Below are positions 4,434 to 9,085 of a stretch of DNA of 9,085 bases, piece by piece. The notes beneath the pieces are model-generated. The model searched no databases and was not told where the DNA came from. It was given only the letters and a program-made list of their open reading frames with translations. The position numbers and the translations under genes are program-made. Source of the stretch: an uncultured Lachnospiraceae bacterium (GTDB taxonomy: Bacteria; Bacillota; Clostridia; Lachnospirales; Lachnospiraceae); NCBI GenBank assembly GCA_910577825.1, contig CAJTOK010000071.1, forward strand, positions 1 to 9,085, written 5' to 3'. How positions within the stretch are numbered: position 1 is the stretch's first letter; each line of letters begins with the position of its first letter.

Positions 4434-4540
4434 TTATCAACAGGTTATCAACAGAGTTATCCACAATAATTGTTGATAAAGAATAAATATTTTTTATACA
4501 AAGATAACAAGATAAATGACAAAAAAGAGTTAATTGTCCT
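4434..4540 (+). other. DnaA-box cluster and A/T-rich region: putative replication origin
   Basis: Four 9-mers: TTATCAACA (4434-4442), TTATCAACA (4445-4453), TTATCCACA (4457-4465, exact consensus) and inverted TGTTGATAA (4471-4479). The three direct boxes are spaced 11 and 12 bp apart, near one helical turn, so DnaA would load on one face. A strongly A/T-rich stretch follows (4480-4540), as expected of an unwinding element. No iterons typical of RepA-type plasmids and no Rep gene are seen nearby. A possible promoter TTGATA (4473-4478), 16 bp, TATACA (4495-4500) overlaps the last box and could drive the downstream operon under DnaA control. Confidence 0.7.
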
Positions 4541-4700
4541 TAACGTTGTCAGAGGCATTAAGGGCATTGGGCATGGTCTGTGTGCATGCCATGCCAGTTG
4601 TTTGGCTTTCATTTGCTTTCTCAAGACCCCATTTTTTTGTATATGCCAAATGCACACAAAGCCCCTGGTGGTTAATTTTGCCAGGGGATAAAAGTAAAGG
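4541..4700. other. Non-coding region between origin and replication operon
   Basis: No credible gene. GGCATT-type units stand in tandem: GGCATTA (4554-4560), GGCATTG (4563-4569) and GGCATGG (4570-4576), followed by inverted GCATGCC (4584-4590) and CCATGCC (4589-4595). TGTGTGCAT (4579-4587) pairs with ATGCACACA (4650-4658). CCCCTGG (4662-4668) pairs with CCAGGGG (4681-4687) immediately before the ribosome site of 4713, so that last hairpin could modulate translation. The short open frames here have no ribosome sites. Confidence 0.45.
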
Positions 4701-4712
4701 AGATATGATACA

Positions 4713-4934
4713 GTGAAAATAACAGTAAAAAAATTAATACAGGAATTATCCAGGCATAATCCAGACAGTGAAGTAAAGTTTTACCTGGATGCAGAGTTTG
4801 AAGCTGAAGCAGATGGCAATGCTGAAGACGAAGATACCATAGACGTAAGGTTTGATGGTGAAGTGGAGCTGGGAAGCATAAGCAGGCCAGATTCAGGCGA
4901 AGCAGCGGTTGTACTGAAATACAGGGATTATTAA
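4713..4934 (+). CDS. Small acidic phage-type hypothetical protein
   Basis: 73-aa acidic protein with a GTG start, AAAGGAGA about 9 nt upstream. The N-terminus, VKKLIQELSRHNPDSEVKFYL, matches a pattern common in small phage and conjugative-element proteins (LIxxLxxxxPDxEVxF), followed by an Asp/Glu-rich segment and two strands ending VVLKY. Its function is unknown; the acidic surface could mimic DNA or bind a partner (inference). It is first in the plus-strand operon that runs to 8158, and a hairpin (4662-4687) lies just before its ribosome site. Confidence 0.7.
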   Translation: MKITVKKLIQELSRHNPDSEVKFYLDAEFEAEADGNAEDEDTIDVRFDGEVELGSISRPDSGEAAVVLKYRDY

Positions 4935-4955
4935 CAGGAAAGGGGATAAAGATAT

Positions 4956-5129
4956 ATGGACAATAAATTTTGTGGTTACTGCAGGTATTACAAGCATGAG
5001 AAAAATGGCAGGTACATCTGTAAAAACAGGGAATCAGATGGATTTAATGCAAACCCTGCCCCGTTCCAGGGATGCAGGTGTTTTTCAAAAAAGAATAAAC
5101 ACGCAGCAACCGGGATGGCTGGAAGATGA
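4956..5129 (+). CDS. Cys-rich mini-protein, possible zinc-binding
   Basis: 57-aa protein starting MDNKFCGYCRYYKHEKN after an AAAGGGG site. Cysteines at 6, 9, 22, 40 and 42 give C-x2-C, C, and C-x-C clusters, suggesting one zinc site. The C-terminus is basic (KKNKHAATGMAGR). Its TGA (5127-5129) overlaps the ATG of the next gene as ATGA, so the two are translationally coupled. Short zinc-ribbon proteins of this type are frequent between replication genes of clostridial phages. The role is unknown; nucleic-acid binding or helicase accessory function is inference. Confidence 0.72.
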   Translation: MDNKFCGYCRYYKHEKNGRYICKNRESDGFNANPAPFQGCRCFSKKNKHAATGMAGR

Positions 5130-5497
5130 AGATGAAAATGGAAAACGGGTACATATACATCATTGAAGCAGATGCCACGCAGTCAGAAATCCTTAAATCA
5201 TGGAAGTATATGATTAAATGGGACAAAAGGAATAAATGGTGGAAAGGGGCAGCCAGTCTTGAACTCCTTGGCAGGCTTTCAGGGCTGGTTTCTTTGCCAG
5301 AAGCAATTAAGGCAGGGTACCAGCATATGGAAGCAGTACAAAAGGCGGTAGATAAAGAAAGGGTAAAGGCAGCAGAAAAGGTAAAGCCTTTTGTAAAGTA
5401 CCCTGTCAGGAAAAAACTGTATACGCACCAGGTAAGGGCGGCGAACATGTGTCTTTTAACATTTGGTCTTGTAAATGAGGATGGTGATAAGGTATGA
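5126..5497 (+). CDS. N-terminal portion of a split SNF2-type helicase
   Basis: 123-aa protein. Residues 9-90 (ADATQSEILKSWKYMIKWDKRNKWWKG, then LELLGRL and a charged helix VQKAVDKERVKAAEKV) followed by KYPVRKKLYTHQVRAANMCLLTFGLV look like the region before the motor in phage SNF2-like helicases. YTHQVRAAN (99-107) is the Q-like motif that precedes Walker A. The frame stops 12 residues after that motif, while the Walker A motif is at the start of the gene at 5769. In relatives, as I recall them, these parts form one chain. It starts on an ATGA overlap with 4956-5129 and ends on another with 5494-5772. Confidence 0.7.
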   Translation: MKMKMENGYIYIIEADATQSEILKSWKYMIKWDKRNKWWKGAASLELLGRLSGLVSLPEAIKAGYQHMEAVQKAVDKERVKAAEKVKPFVKYPVRKKLYTHQVRAANMCLLTFGLVNEDGDKV

Positions 5498-5772
5498 CCG
5501 GGACATGGGAAAAATCGCTGGATAAGGTACTCCTTAAATTCGGGGTAACAAAGGAAGCGCTGCAGGAGAATGCTGCAGAGGAACTGGAAAGTACATTGCA
5601 GGATTACCATGACCTTGCAAAGCAGTACAGCGATATGCTTTCAAGGTTTAGCTATGGGGACAAGCCTGTGAAGAAAAACGGTGTATGGCTCTGCCCAGGC
5701 TGCCACAGGCGCGTGGCAATGCACCACACGTACTGCCACTGGTGTGGGAAGAAGATGGGGTGGCACGGATGA
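5494..5772 (+). CDS. Zinc-ribbon protein lying between the two helicase parts
   Basis: 92-aa protein. Residues 1-55 are helical and acidic (WEKSLDKVLLKFGV, EELESTLQDYHDLAKQYSDML), probably a short coiled coil. Residues 62-92 are a zinc ribbon, NGVWLCPGC (67-70 CPGC) and YCHWCGKKMGW (81-84 CHWC). The four Cys fit one zinc ion. It starts on ATGA (5494-5497) and ends on ATGA (5769-5772), so it is coupled on both sides to the helicase parts. Similar CPxC...CHWC proteins occur near SNF2 helicases in clostridial phages. The likely job is nucleic-acid contact or bridging the split helicase (inference). Confidence 0.75.
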   Translation: MTGTWEKSLDKVLLKFGVTKEALQENAAEELESTLQDYHDLAKQYSDMLSRFSYGDKPVKKNGVWLCPGCHRRVAMHHTYCHWCGKKMGWHG

Positions 5773-7151
5773 AAAGTGGTAAAGGTTTTGCTTTTCTGTT
5801 TGAAATGGGCTGTGGAAAAACGCTTACAGCAATAGCTGTAATGGGGGCAGCTTACCAGATGGGGGCGGTTAGAAGGGTACTGGTTATTGCACCTGCATCT
5901 GTGGTACCAGTATGGCCAAAAGAATTTGATGAGTATGCAGATTTCCCGGTAATGTGTAAAACACTTCTGGGGAGTAAAAAACAACGGCTTGAAAATATTT
6001 CAGGGCTTAAAGGATGCCGTAATAAGAAGTTATGTGTGGCAGCAGTGAACTATGAATCGGTATGGCGTGATGGCATATTTGAAGCATTGCAGGATTATGA
6101 CGCGGATTTGATAGTCTGTGATGAGAGCCAGCGTATCAAAACGCATGATGCCAAACAGTCAAAAGCCATGCACCAGCTTGGGGATATGGCAAGGTATAAA
6201 CTTATACTTTCTGGCACGCCAGTACAAAATAATGCCATTGATATATGGAGCCAGTACAGGTTTTTGGACAGGACAGTATTTGGTGACAGCTACTATGCTT
6301 TCCGCGGGCGTTATGCTGTGATGGGCGGCTTTAATAACAAACAGGTTGTTGGTTACAAAGACCTTGATGGGTTAATCAAAAAGGAACACAGTATTGCCTT
6401 CCGTATCACGAAAGCGGAAGCTGTCGACTTGCCAGAACAGACATTTAAGGTAAGGTACGTTGAAATGTCTGCAAAGGAAAGAAATTTATATGAAAAAATC
6501 CGCAAAGATTCCATAACAGAGCTTGAAAACGGCGGCAAGGTAACAGCAGCAACAGTGCTTACAAAGCTTTTAAGGCTACAGCAGCTTGCCGGCGGGTTTA
6601 TTGTTAAAGATAATGATGATGATGACAGCAATAATGATAATGGCAGCAGGACAGAACAGGCTGGTACTGCAAAGCTTGATGCACTTAAAGACATAATTTT
6701 TGATTATGTTGTGGAAGGAGGCAGAAAGCTTGTAATATTTGCACGTTTTATTGCTGAAGTTAAAGCAATTATAAAACTGGCAGAGAAAATCATTCCCAAA
6801 AGCAAAAAAACTGTAGCAATGTATGGAAGCATTAAAAAAAGCGAACGGGGAAGCATAGTGGAACAGTTCCAGGCAGACCCGGATACAGTTTTGTTTGTTG
6901 GCCAGATAGACACCGCAGGCACAGGCATTACATTAACGGCAGCAGATACATGTGTGTACTACAGCAAAAATTTTAATTATGCCACATATGAGCAGAGCCT
7001 TTCCAGGATACACAGGATAGGGCAGAAAAACAGATGCACATACATAGACCTGGTTGTGGGGGACAGTGTGGATGAAAAAATTAATATTGCTTTGAGGAAA
7101 AAAGAGAACCTTGCAGAAACAGTAGTTGATAACTGGAAACAGTATTTTTAG
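5769..7151 (+). CDS. SNF2-type DEAD/H-box ATPase, motor domain
   Basis: 460-aa superfamily 2 helicase/translocase. Walker A EMGCGKT (12-18), motif II DESQ (118-121, in place of DEAH), motif III SGTP (148-151), motif V region TAGTGITLTAAD (382-393) and motif VI QSLSRIHRIGQ (409-419) are all present. The arginine fingers and ATP site are therefore intact. A low-complexity Asp/Asn linker (282-293) joins the two RecA-like lobes. The start at 5769 (ATGA overlap) is preferred. An upstream in-frame ATG at 5685 would translate inside the zinc-ribbon gene and encodes nothing SNF2-like. What is missing is the Q-motif region, found on 5126-5497. Such helicases act at phage or plasmid replication forks, and this one follows the putative origin. 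Confidence 0.93.
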   Translation: MKSGKGFAFLFEMGCGKTLTAIAVMGAAYQMGAVRRVLVIAPASVVPVWPKEFDEYADFPVMCKTLLGSKKQRLENISGLKGCRNKKLCVAAVNYESVWRDGIFEALQDYDADLIVCDESQRIKTHDAKQSKAMHQLGDMARYKLILSGTPVQNNAIDIWSQYRFLDRTVFGDSYYAFRGRYAVMGGFNNKQVVGYKDLDGLIKKEHSIAFRITKAEAVDLPEQTFKVRYVEMSAKERNLYEKIRKDSITELENGGKVTAATVLTKLLRLQQLAGGFIVKDNDDDDSNNDNGSRTEQAGTAKLDALKDIIFDYVVEGGRKLVIFARFIAEVKAIIKLAEKIIPKSKKTVAMYGSIKKSERGSIVEQFQADPDTVLFVGQIDTAGTGITLTAADTCVYYSKNFNYATYEQSLSRIHRIGQKNRCTYIDLVVGDSVDEKINIALRKKENLAETVVDNWKQYF

Positions 7152-7171
7152 GAAAATGGAGGCGTTACAGG

Positions 7172-7351
7172 ATGAAGTTAAGCGAAGTTTATAACAGGCC
7201 GCTTAAAGAAATTACTGAAGCTATGGAACTGTCAGAAATGAAAGTCCACACAGATGAGGGCGGCAATGTAAAATCTGTAGAACTTAAATATACTTGTGAA
7301 GTAAAATCAAAAACAGAAACAGGGATACCAAAAAATCCCTTTAACTTTTAA
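7172..7351 (+). CDS. Small hypothetical protein
   Basis: 59-aa protein, MKLSEVYNRPLKEITEAMEL, then SEMKVHTDEGGNVKSVELKYTCEV and a basic tail ending NPFNF. GGAGG lies 9 nt upstream of the ATG. It has one helix followed by a beta-hairpin by eye, with a single Cys and no motif. It sits 20 nt after the helicase and 21 nt before the 261-aa gene, in the same operon, so a role in replication or its regulation is likely but not shown. Confidence 0.68.
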   Translation: MKLSEVYNRPLKEITEAMELSEMKVHTDEGGNVKSVELKYTCEVKSKTETGIPKNPFNF

Positions 7352-7372
7352 AAGACAGGAGGACTAAATATA

Positions 7373-8158
7373 ATGGAAAATAATAATGGGCTTGCAGTTG
7401 CAGATAATTTTGATTTACAAACAGTAAATCTTGCTAAAGCAATGATGGAGGAAATGGACGGTCTTGGCACATTGCCATTTGACCGTGTCAAAATCCCATC
7501 CGGCGGCGGGCTGGCTTTTGAAATGCCAGGGGAAGACGAAAGCAGCCCGGAAAGTGTTACAGAAATTACAGGCGTTATACTGGACCACCACCCGTTAAAT
7601 GCTTACTGGCTGGATAAATTCGCTGGTGGAAACCAGCCACCAGACTGTTCAAGCATTAATGGGAAACAGGGTGTAAACAGGGAAACAGGGGAAATTAAGG
7701 ACTGTGCCACATGTCCTTATAACCAGTTTGGCAGTGACGGCAAAGGAAAGGCATGTAAAAACTTACACCGCTTGTTTATTTTGAGGGAAAGTAATCCTGT
7801 TCCGCTTATGCTTTCACTTCCTCCTACCAGTTTAAAATATATGAGGGATTATATAGCAAAGAGGATACTGTTTAAAGGCTTTCGTTCGTGGCAGGTAGTA
7901 ACAAGGATAACATTAAAGAAAGAAAAAAGTGCAGCAGGGATTACATACAGCCATGCAGTTTTTGCGCTGGCTGGCAGGTTAAACCAGAAACAGCTGTGTA
8001 AAACAGAGGCAATGAAGGACTGTATAAGGCAGCAGTACCGCCAGATTGGTTTTGAAGATGATGCTGGTGACATGGCAGGGGGGATGGCAGCAGACAGCAG
8101 TGGTTTTATGGAAGCCCCTGATGTAACAGGGGAGGATGGACTTCCATTTAAAAATTAA
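7373..8158 (+). CDS. Phage-type Cys-cluster protein, possible ssDNA-binding protein
   Basis: 261-aa protein. Residues 25-75 form a beta-rich entry (FDRVKIPSGGGLAFE, EITGVILDHH). Cys at 92, 111, 114 and 128, with CATCPYNQFGSDGKGKACKN (111-130), form a likely zinc site. PVPLMLSLPPTSLKYMRDYI and VVTRITLKKEKSAAGITYSHAVF follow. The last 25 residues are acidic and end EDGLPFKN, similar in composition to the acidic aromatic tip (DDDIPF) of SSB proteins. The family recurs in clostridial phages next to replication genes, and I cannot give its name with certainty. Single-stranded DNA binding fits the tail, the place in the operon and the OB-like strand pattern, but is inference. Confidence 0.7.
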   Translation: MENNNGLAVADNFDLQTVNLAKAMMEEMDGLGTLPFDRVKIPSGGGLAFEMPGEDESSPESVTEITGVILDHHPLNAYWLDKFAGGNQPPDCSSINGKQGVNRETGEIKDCATCPYNQFGSDGKGKACKNLHRLFILRESNPVPLMLSLPPTSLKYMRDYIAKRILFKGFRSWQVVTRITLKKEKSAAGITYSHAVFALAGRLNQKQLCKTEAMKDCIRQQYRQIGFEDDAGDMAGGMAADSSGFMEAPDVTGEDGLPFKN

Positions 8159-8160
8159 AA

Positions 8161-8200
8161 ATGTACAACTTTAAAAGAAGCCCGCGAGAAGGCGGGCATA
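8161..8200 (+). pseudogene. Remnant of the XRE gene start (MARNNLKEARxKAG) with GC hairpin
   Basis: AACTTTAAAAGAAGCCCGCG (8167-8186) and the following GAAGGCGGGCAT match codons 5-15 of the gene at 2404 except for one extra T, which breaks the frame. GCCCGC (8180-8185) and GCGGGC (8192-8197) keep the same hairpin. The homology ends at the ribosome site of 8217-8375, so only the 5' end of the ancestral gene is left. Confidence 0.55.
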
Positions 8201-8216
8201 ATAAGGAGAAAACAAA

Positions 8217-8375
8217 ATGAAAGAAAACAAAATACAGACAGGATTAAGGATACCAGAACCACAATATGAACGTTTATCTGCCATTGCCAAAAGAATGGGA
8301 GTTTCAGTAAATGCACTTATTCTTATGTTAATAGATATAGGTCTTAATCAGATTGAATTTCAGCAAGAGGAATAG
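8217..8375 (+). CDS. Arc-type ribbon-helix-helix DNA-binding protein (plus strand)
   Basis: 52-aa protein after ATAAGGAG, spaced 8 nt from the ATG. NKIQTGLRIPE (4-14) is the beta-strand that contacts DNA in Arc/MetJ-type dimers. YERLSAIAKRMGVSVNALILMLIDIGLNQ follows as helix A, turn and helix B. The total is the usual minimal RHH length. The strand is identical at NKIQTGLRI to that of the convergent repressor at 8344-8529, implying a shared DNA target. It overlaps that gene by 32 nt at the 3' ends. It holds the same position as the plus-strand XRE in the 2404 module. A co-repressor or competitor role is inference. Confidence 0.78.
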   Translation: MKENKIQTGLRIPEPQYERLSAIAKRMGVSVNALILMLIDIGLNQIEFQQEE

Positions 8376-8529
8376 AGCCATTATTTTCTTCATAATCATT
8401 TAGATATTTTTGTATTACATACTCTACAAGATTGTTTATTGAGCGGTTTTCTTTTATTGAAATAGTTTTTAATTTTGCATAAGTTGTTTCGTTTATCCGA
8501 AGTCCTGTTTGAATTTTATTGGCTGCCAT
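8344..8529 (-). CDS. Ribbon-helix-helix repressor of the divergent module
   Basis: 61-aa protein. The ATG at 8529 is preferred over an in-frame GTG at 8538 that overlaps the AGGAGG ribosome site. NKIQTGLRIN (4-13) forms the DNA-reading strand, then TYAKLKTISIKENRSINNLVEYVIQKYLNDYEE makes the two helices. A 12-residue acidic/polar tail follows. It is divergent from 8635-8883, and the region between holds GTTAGCA palindromes over both promoters, so it should repress itself and that gene as a dimer of dimers. It is the RHH counterpart of the XRE repressor at 2531-2794. Confidence 0.82.
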   Translation of the reverse strand: MAANKIQTGLRINETTYAKLKTISIKENRSINNLVEYVIQKYLNDYEENNGSIPLAEIQSD

Positions 8530-8551
8530 AGGTAACACCTCCTATCAATTT

Positions 8552-8614
8552 GTTAGCACATTATATCAAAATTTTATTGACAATTCTACTAACGTATGTT
8601 AGCATACTGCTAAC
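8552..8614. promoter_or_regulatory. Divergent promoter/operator region, RHH module
   Basis: Plus strand: TTGACA (8577-8582), 17 bp, extended -10 TG-T-TAGCAT (hexamer 8600-8605). Minus strand: extended -10 TG-A-TATAAT (hexamer 8560-8565). The perfect palindrome GTTAGCATACTGCTAAC (8598-8614) covers the plus-strand -10. CTAACGTATGTTAG (8589-8602) overlaps it, and a lone GTTAGCA (8552-8558) lies over the minus-strand start. These are strong operator candidates for the RHH proteins encoded beside them. Confidence 0.8.
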
Positions 8615-8634
8615 AAAACAAAGGAGGCTGCAAT

Positions 8635-8883
8635 ATGGAACTTATGTTTGAGATTGAGGAAACTATGCTTGAAGCAGACATTTTAAATGGTCTGCTTAGG
8701 GCAGTAACTAATGCTGCTTATGATGGCAGCTATGGGTTTGATTATTTTGAAACAGCTTTTAACCACATCTGTAATCTGGCAGATGAGCATTATGGACATC
8801 TGGAAAAATTGACAAACAGGACATTTGAAGCAAATAAAAAAGAAAAAATCCAAGTCCTGCATATGCAGGCAGAAAGGGGATAA
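8635..8883 (+). CDS. ~80-aa acidic helical protein, paralogue of 2907-3149
   Basis: 82-aa protein after AAAGGAGG; even the bases between that site and ATG match the 2907 gene apart from two changes. MELMFEIEETMLEADIL, AAYDGSYGFDYFETAFNHICNLA and LHMQAERG align along the full length with 2907-3149, the main difference being a small insertion (KKEKIQ) before LHMQAER. There is no recognised domain. Keeping two diverged copies in one element, each under a different repressor, argues that dose or timing of this protein matters (inference). The gene after it encodes an Rha-like N-terminus. Confidence 0.75.
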   Translation: MELMFEIEETMLEADILNGLLRAVTNAAYDGSYGFDYFETAFNHICNLADEHYGHLEKLTNRTFEANKKEKIQVLHMQAERG

Positions 8884-8887
8884 GGAA

Positions 8888-9055
8888 ATGGACAAGTTAG
8901 AATTTACACTGGACAGCAGGGAAGTTGCTGCAATGGTAGGTAAGGAACATCACAAGTTATTAAGGGATATCCGTACATACATAGAGCAAGTGGAAGAGAT
9001 AAACAAAAAAGCATTTGAGGAGGGCAAAGCCCCATATGCACTAACTTACTTGTAA
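8888..9055 (+). CDS. Truncated Rha-family (phage regulatory) protein
   Basis: 55-aa protein, ATG preceded by AAGGGGATAAGG; the longer open frame from 8825 overlaps the upstream gene and is rejected. LEFTLDSREVAAMVGKEHHKLLRDIRTYIEQVEEI matches the N-terminal half of Rha-type phage regulatory proteins (pattern DSREVA-x-MVGK-x-H-x-x-LLRDI). Full proteins continue for another 40 or more residues, usually with an FF-x-x-S-x-Y stretch. Here the frame turns to EGKAPYALTYL and stops. A decayed copy, or a short HTH-only derivative, are both possible. It sits 4 nt after 8635-8883. Confidence 0.68.
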   Translation: MDKLEFTLDSREVAAMVGKEHHKLLRDIRTYIEQVEEINKKAFEEGKAPYALTYL

Positions 9056-9085
9056 AAAATAGAAAACTATGTCATAATAAAAGCC

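Noticed and set aside
4457..4716. Open frames across the region after the DnaA boxes
   Set aside because: No ribosome site, low-complexity or Cys/Phe-rich translations, and overlap with A/T-rich origin DNA and several inverted repeats.
4972..5166. A 64-codon frame starting MVTAGITSM
   Set aside because: It is the out-of-frame shadow of the Cys-rich gene 4956-5129, which has the ribosome site and the ATGA junction.
5685..5768. Upstream in-frame start for the helicase (MALPRLPQ...)
   Set aside because: This stretch is the +1 reading of the zinc-ribbon codons. It shows no helicase similarity, and the ATGA start at 5769 matches the coupling seen at the other junctions.
8217..8529. Toxin-antitoxin pair
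   Set aside because: Both genes encode RHH DNA-binding proteins, they are convergent rather than an operon, and neither partner resembles a toxin.

Overview
The window looks like the control and replication end of a mobile element (prophage, plasmid-like prophage or integrative element) from a low-GC Firmicute. The closest feel is a gut Lachnospiraceae/Clostridia genome. This rests on AGGAGG ribosome sites, A/T-rich sigma-A promoters, small XRE and ribbon-helix-helix (RHH) repressors, a truncated Rha-like protein, and a replication module with an SNF2-type helicase. The taxon is inference. No integrase, terminase or virion gene is present, so the element type is not settled.

Layout. Positions 1-90 resemble the right end of an IS200/IS605 element, or the guide-proximal end of a TnpB omega-RNA. 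Positions 149-811 hold an XRE repressor on the minus strand. It is divergent from a consensus early promoter (895-923) that drives a small plus-strand gene. Positions 958-3942 are a run of small accessory genes. Plus-strand genes repeatedly meet minus-strand genes tail to tail with overlapping 3' ends. Three of the minus-strand genes share a fixed promoter/leader block: -10 box, 4 nt, 27-nt imperfect palindrome, 20 nt, start codon. Positions 3943-4700 contain no convincing gene. They hold a GC-rich, inverted-repeat-rich block, a long cruciform-like hairpin, and four DnaA boxes beside A/T-rich DNA, which together look like a replication origin.

Positions 4713-8158 form a plus-strand replication operon with tight spacing and ATGA overlaps. 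It encodes a small acidic protein, a Cys-rich mini-protein, an SNF2 helicase apparently split into an N-terminal part and a motor part with a zinc-ribbon gene between them, a 59-aa protein, and a 261-aa Cys-cluster protein with an SSB-like acidic tail.

Positions 8161-9055 repeat the architecture of 2404-3341: a plus-strand DNA-binding gene, a convergent minus-strand repressor, a divergent operator region, then a paralogous ~80-aa protein. The repressor class is XRE in the first copy and RHH in the second, and the operators differ accordingly.

Working model (inference): the XRE repressor holds the early promoter off. Two secondary repressors each control a copy of the same ~80-aa protein. DnaA acts at the 4434-4479 cluster, and the helicase operon just downstream supports replication from it.
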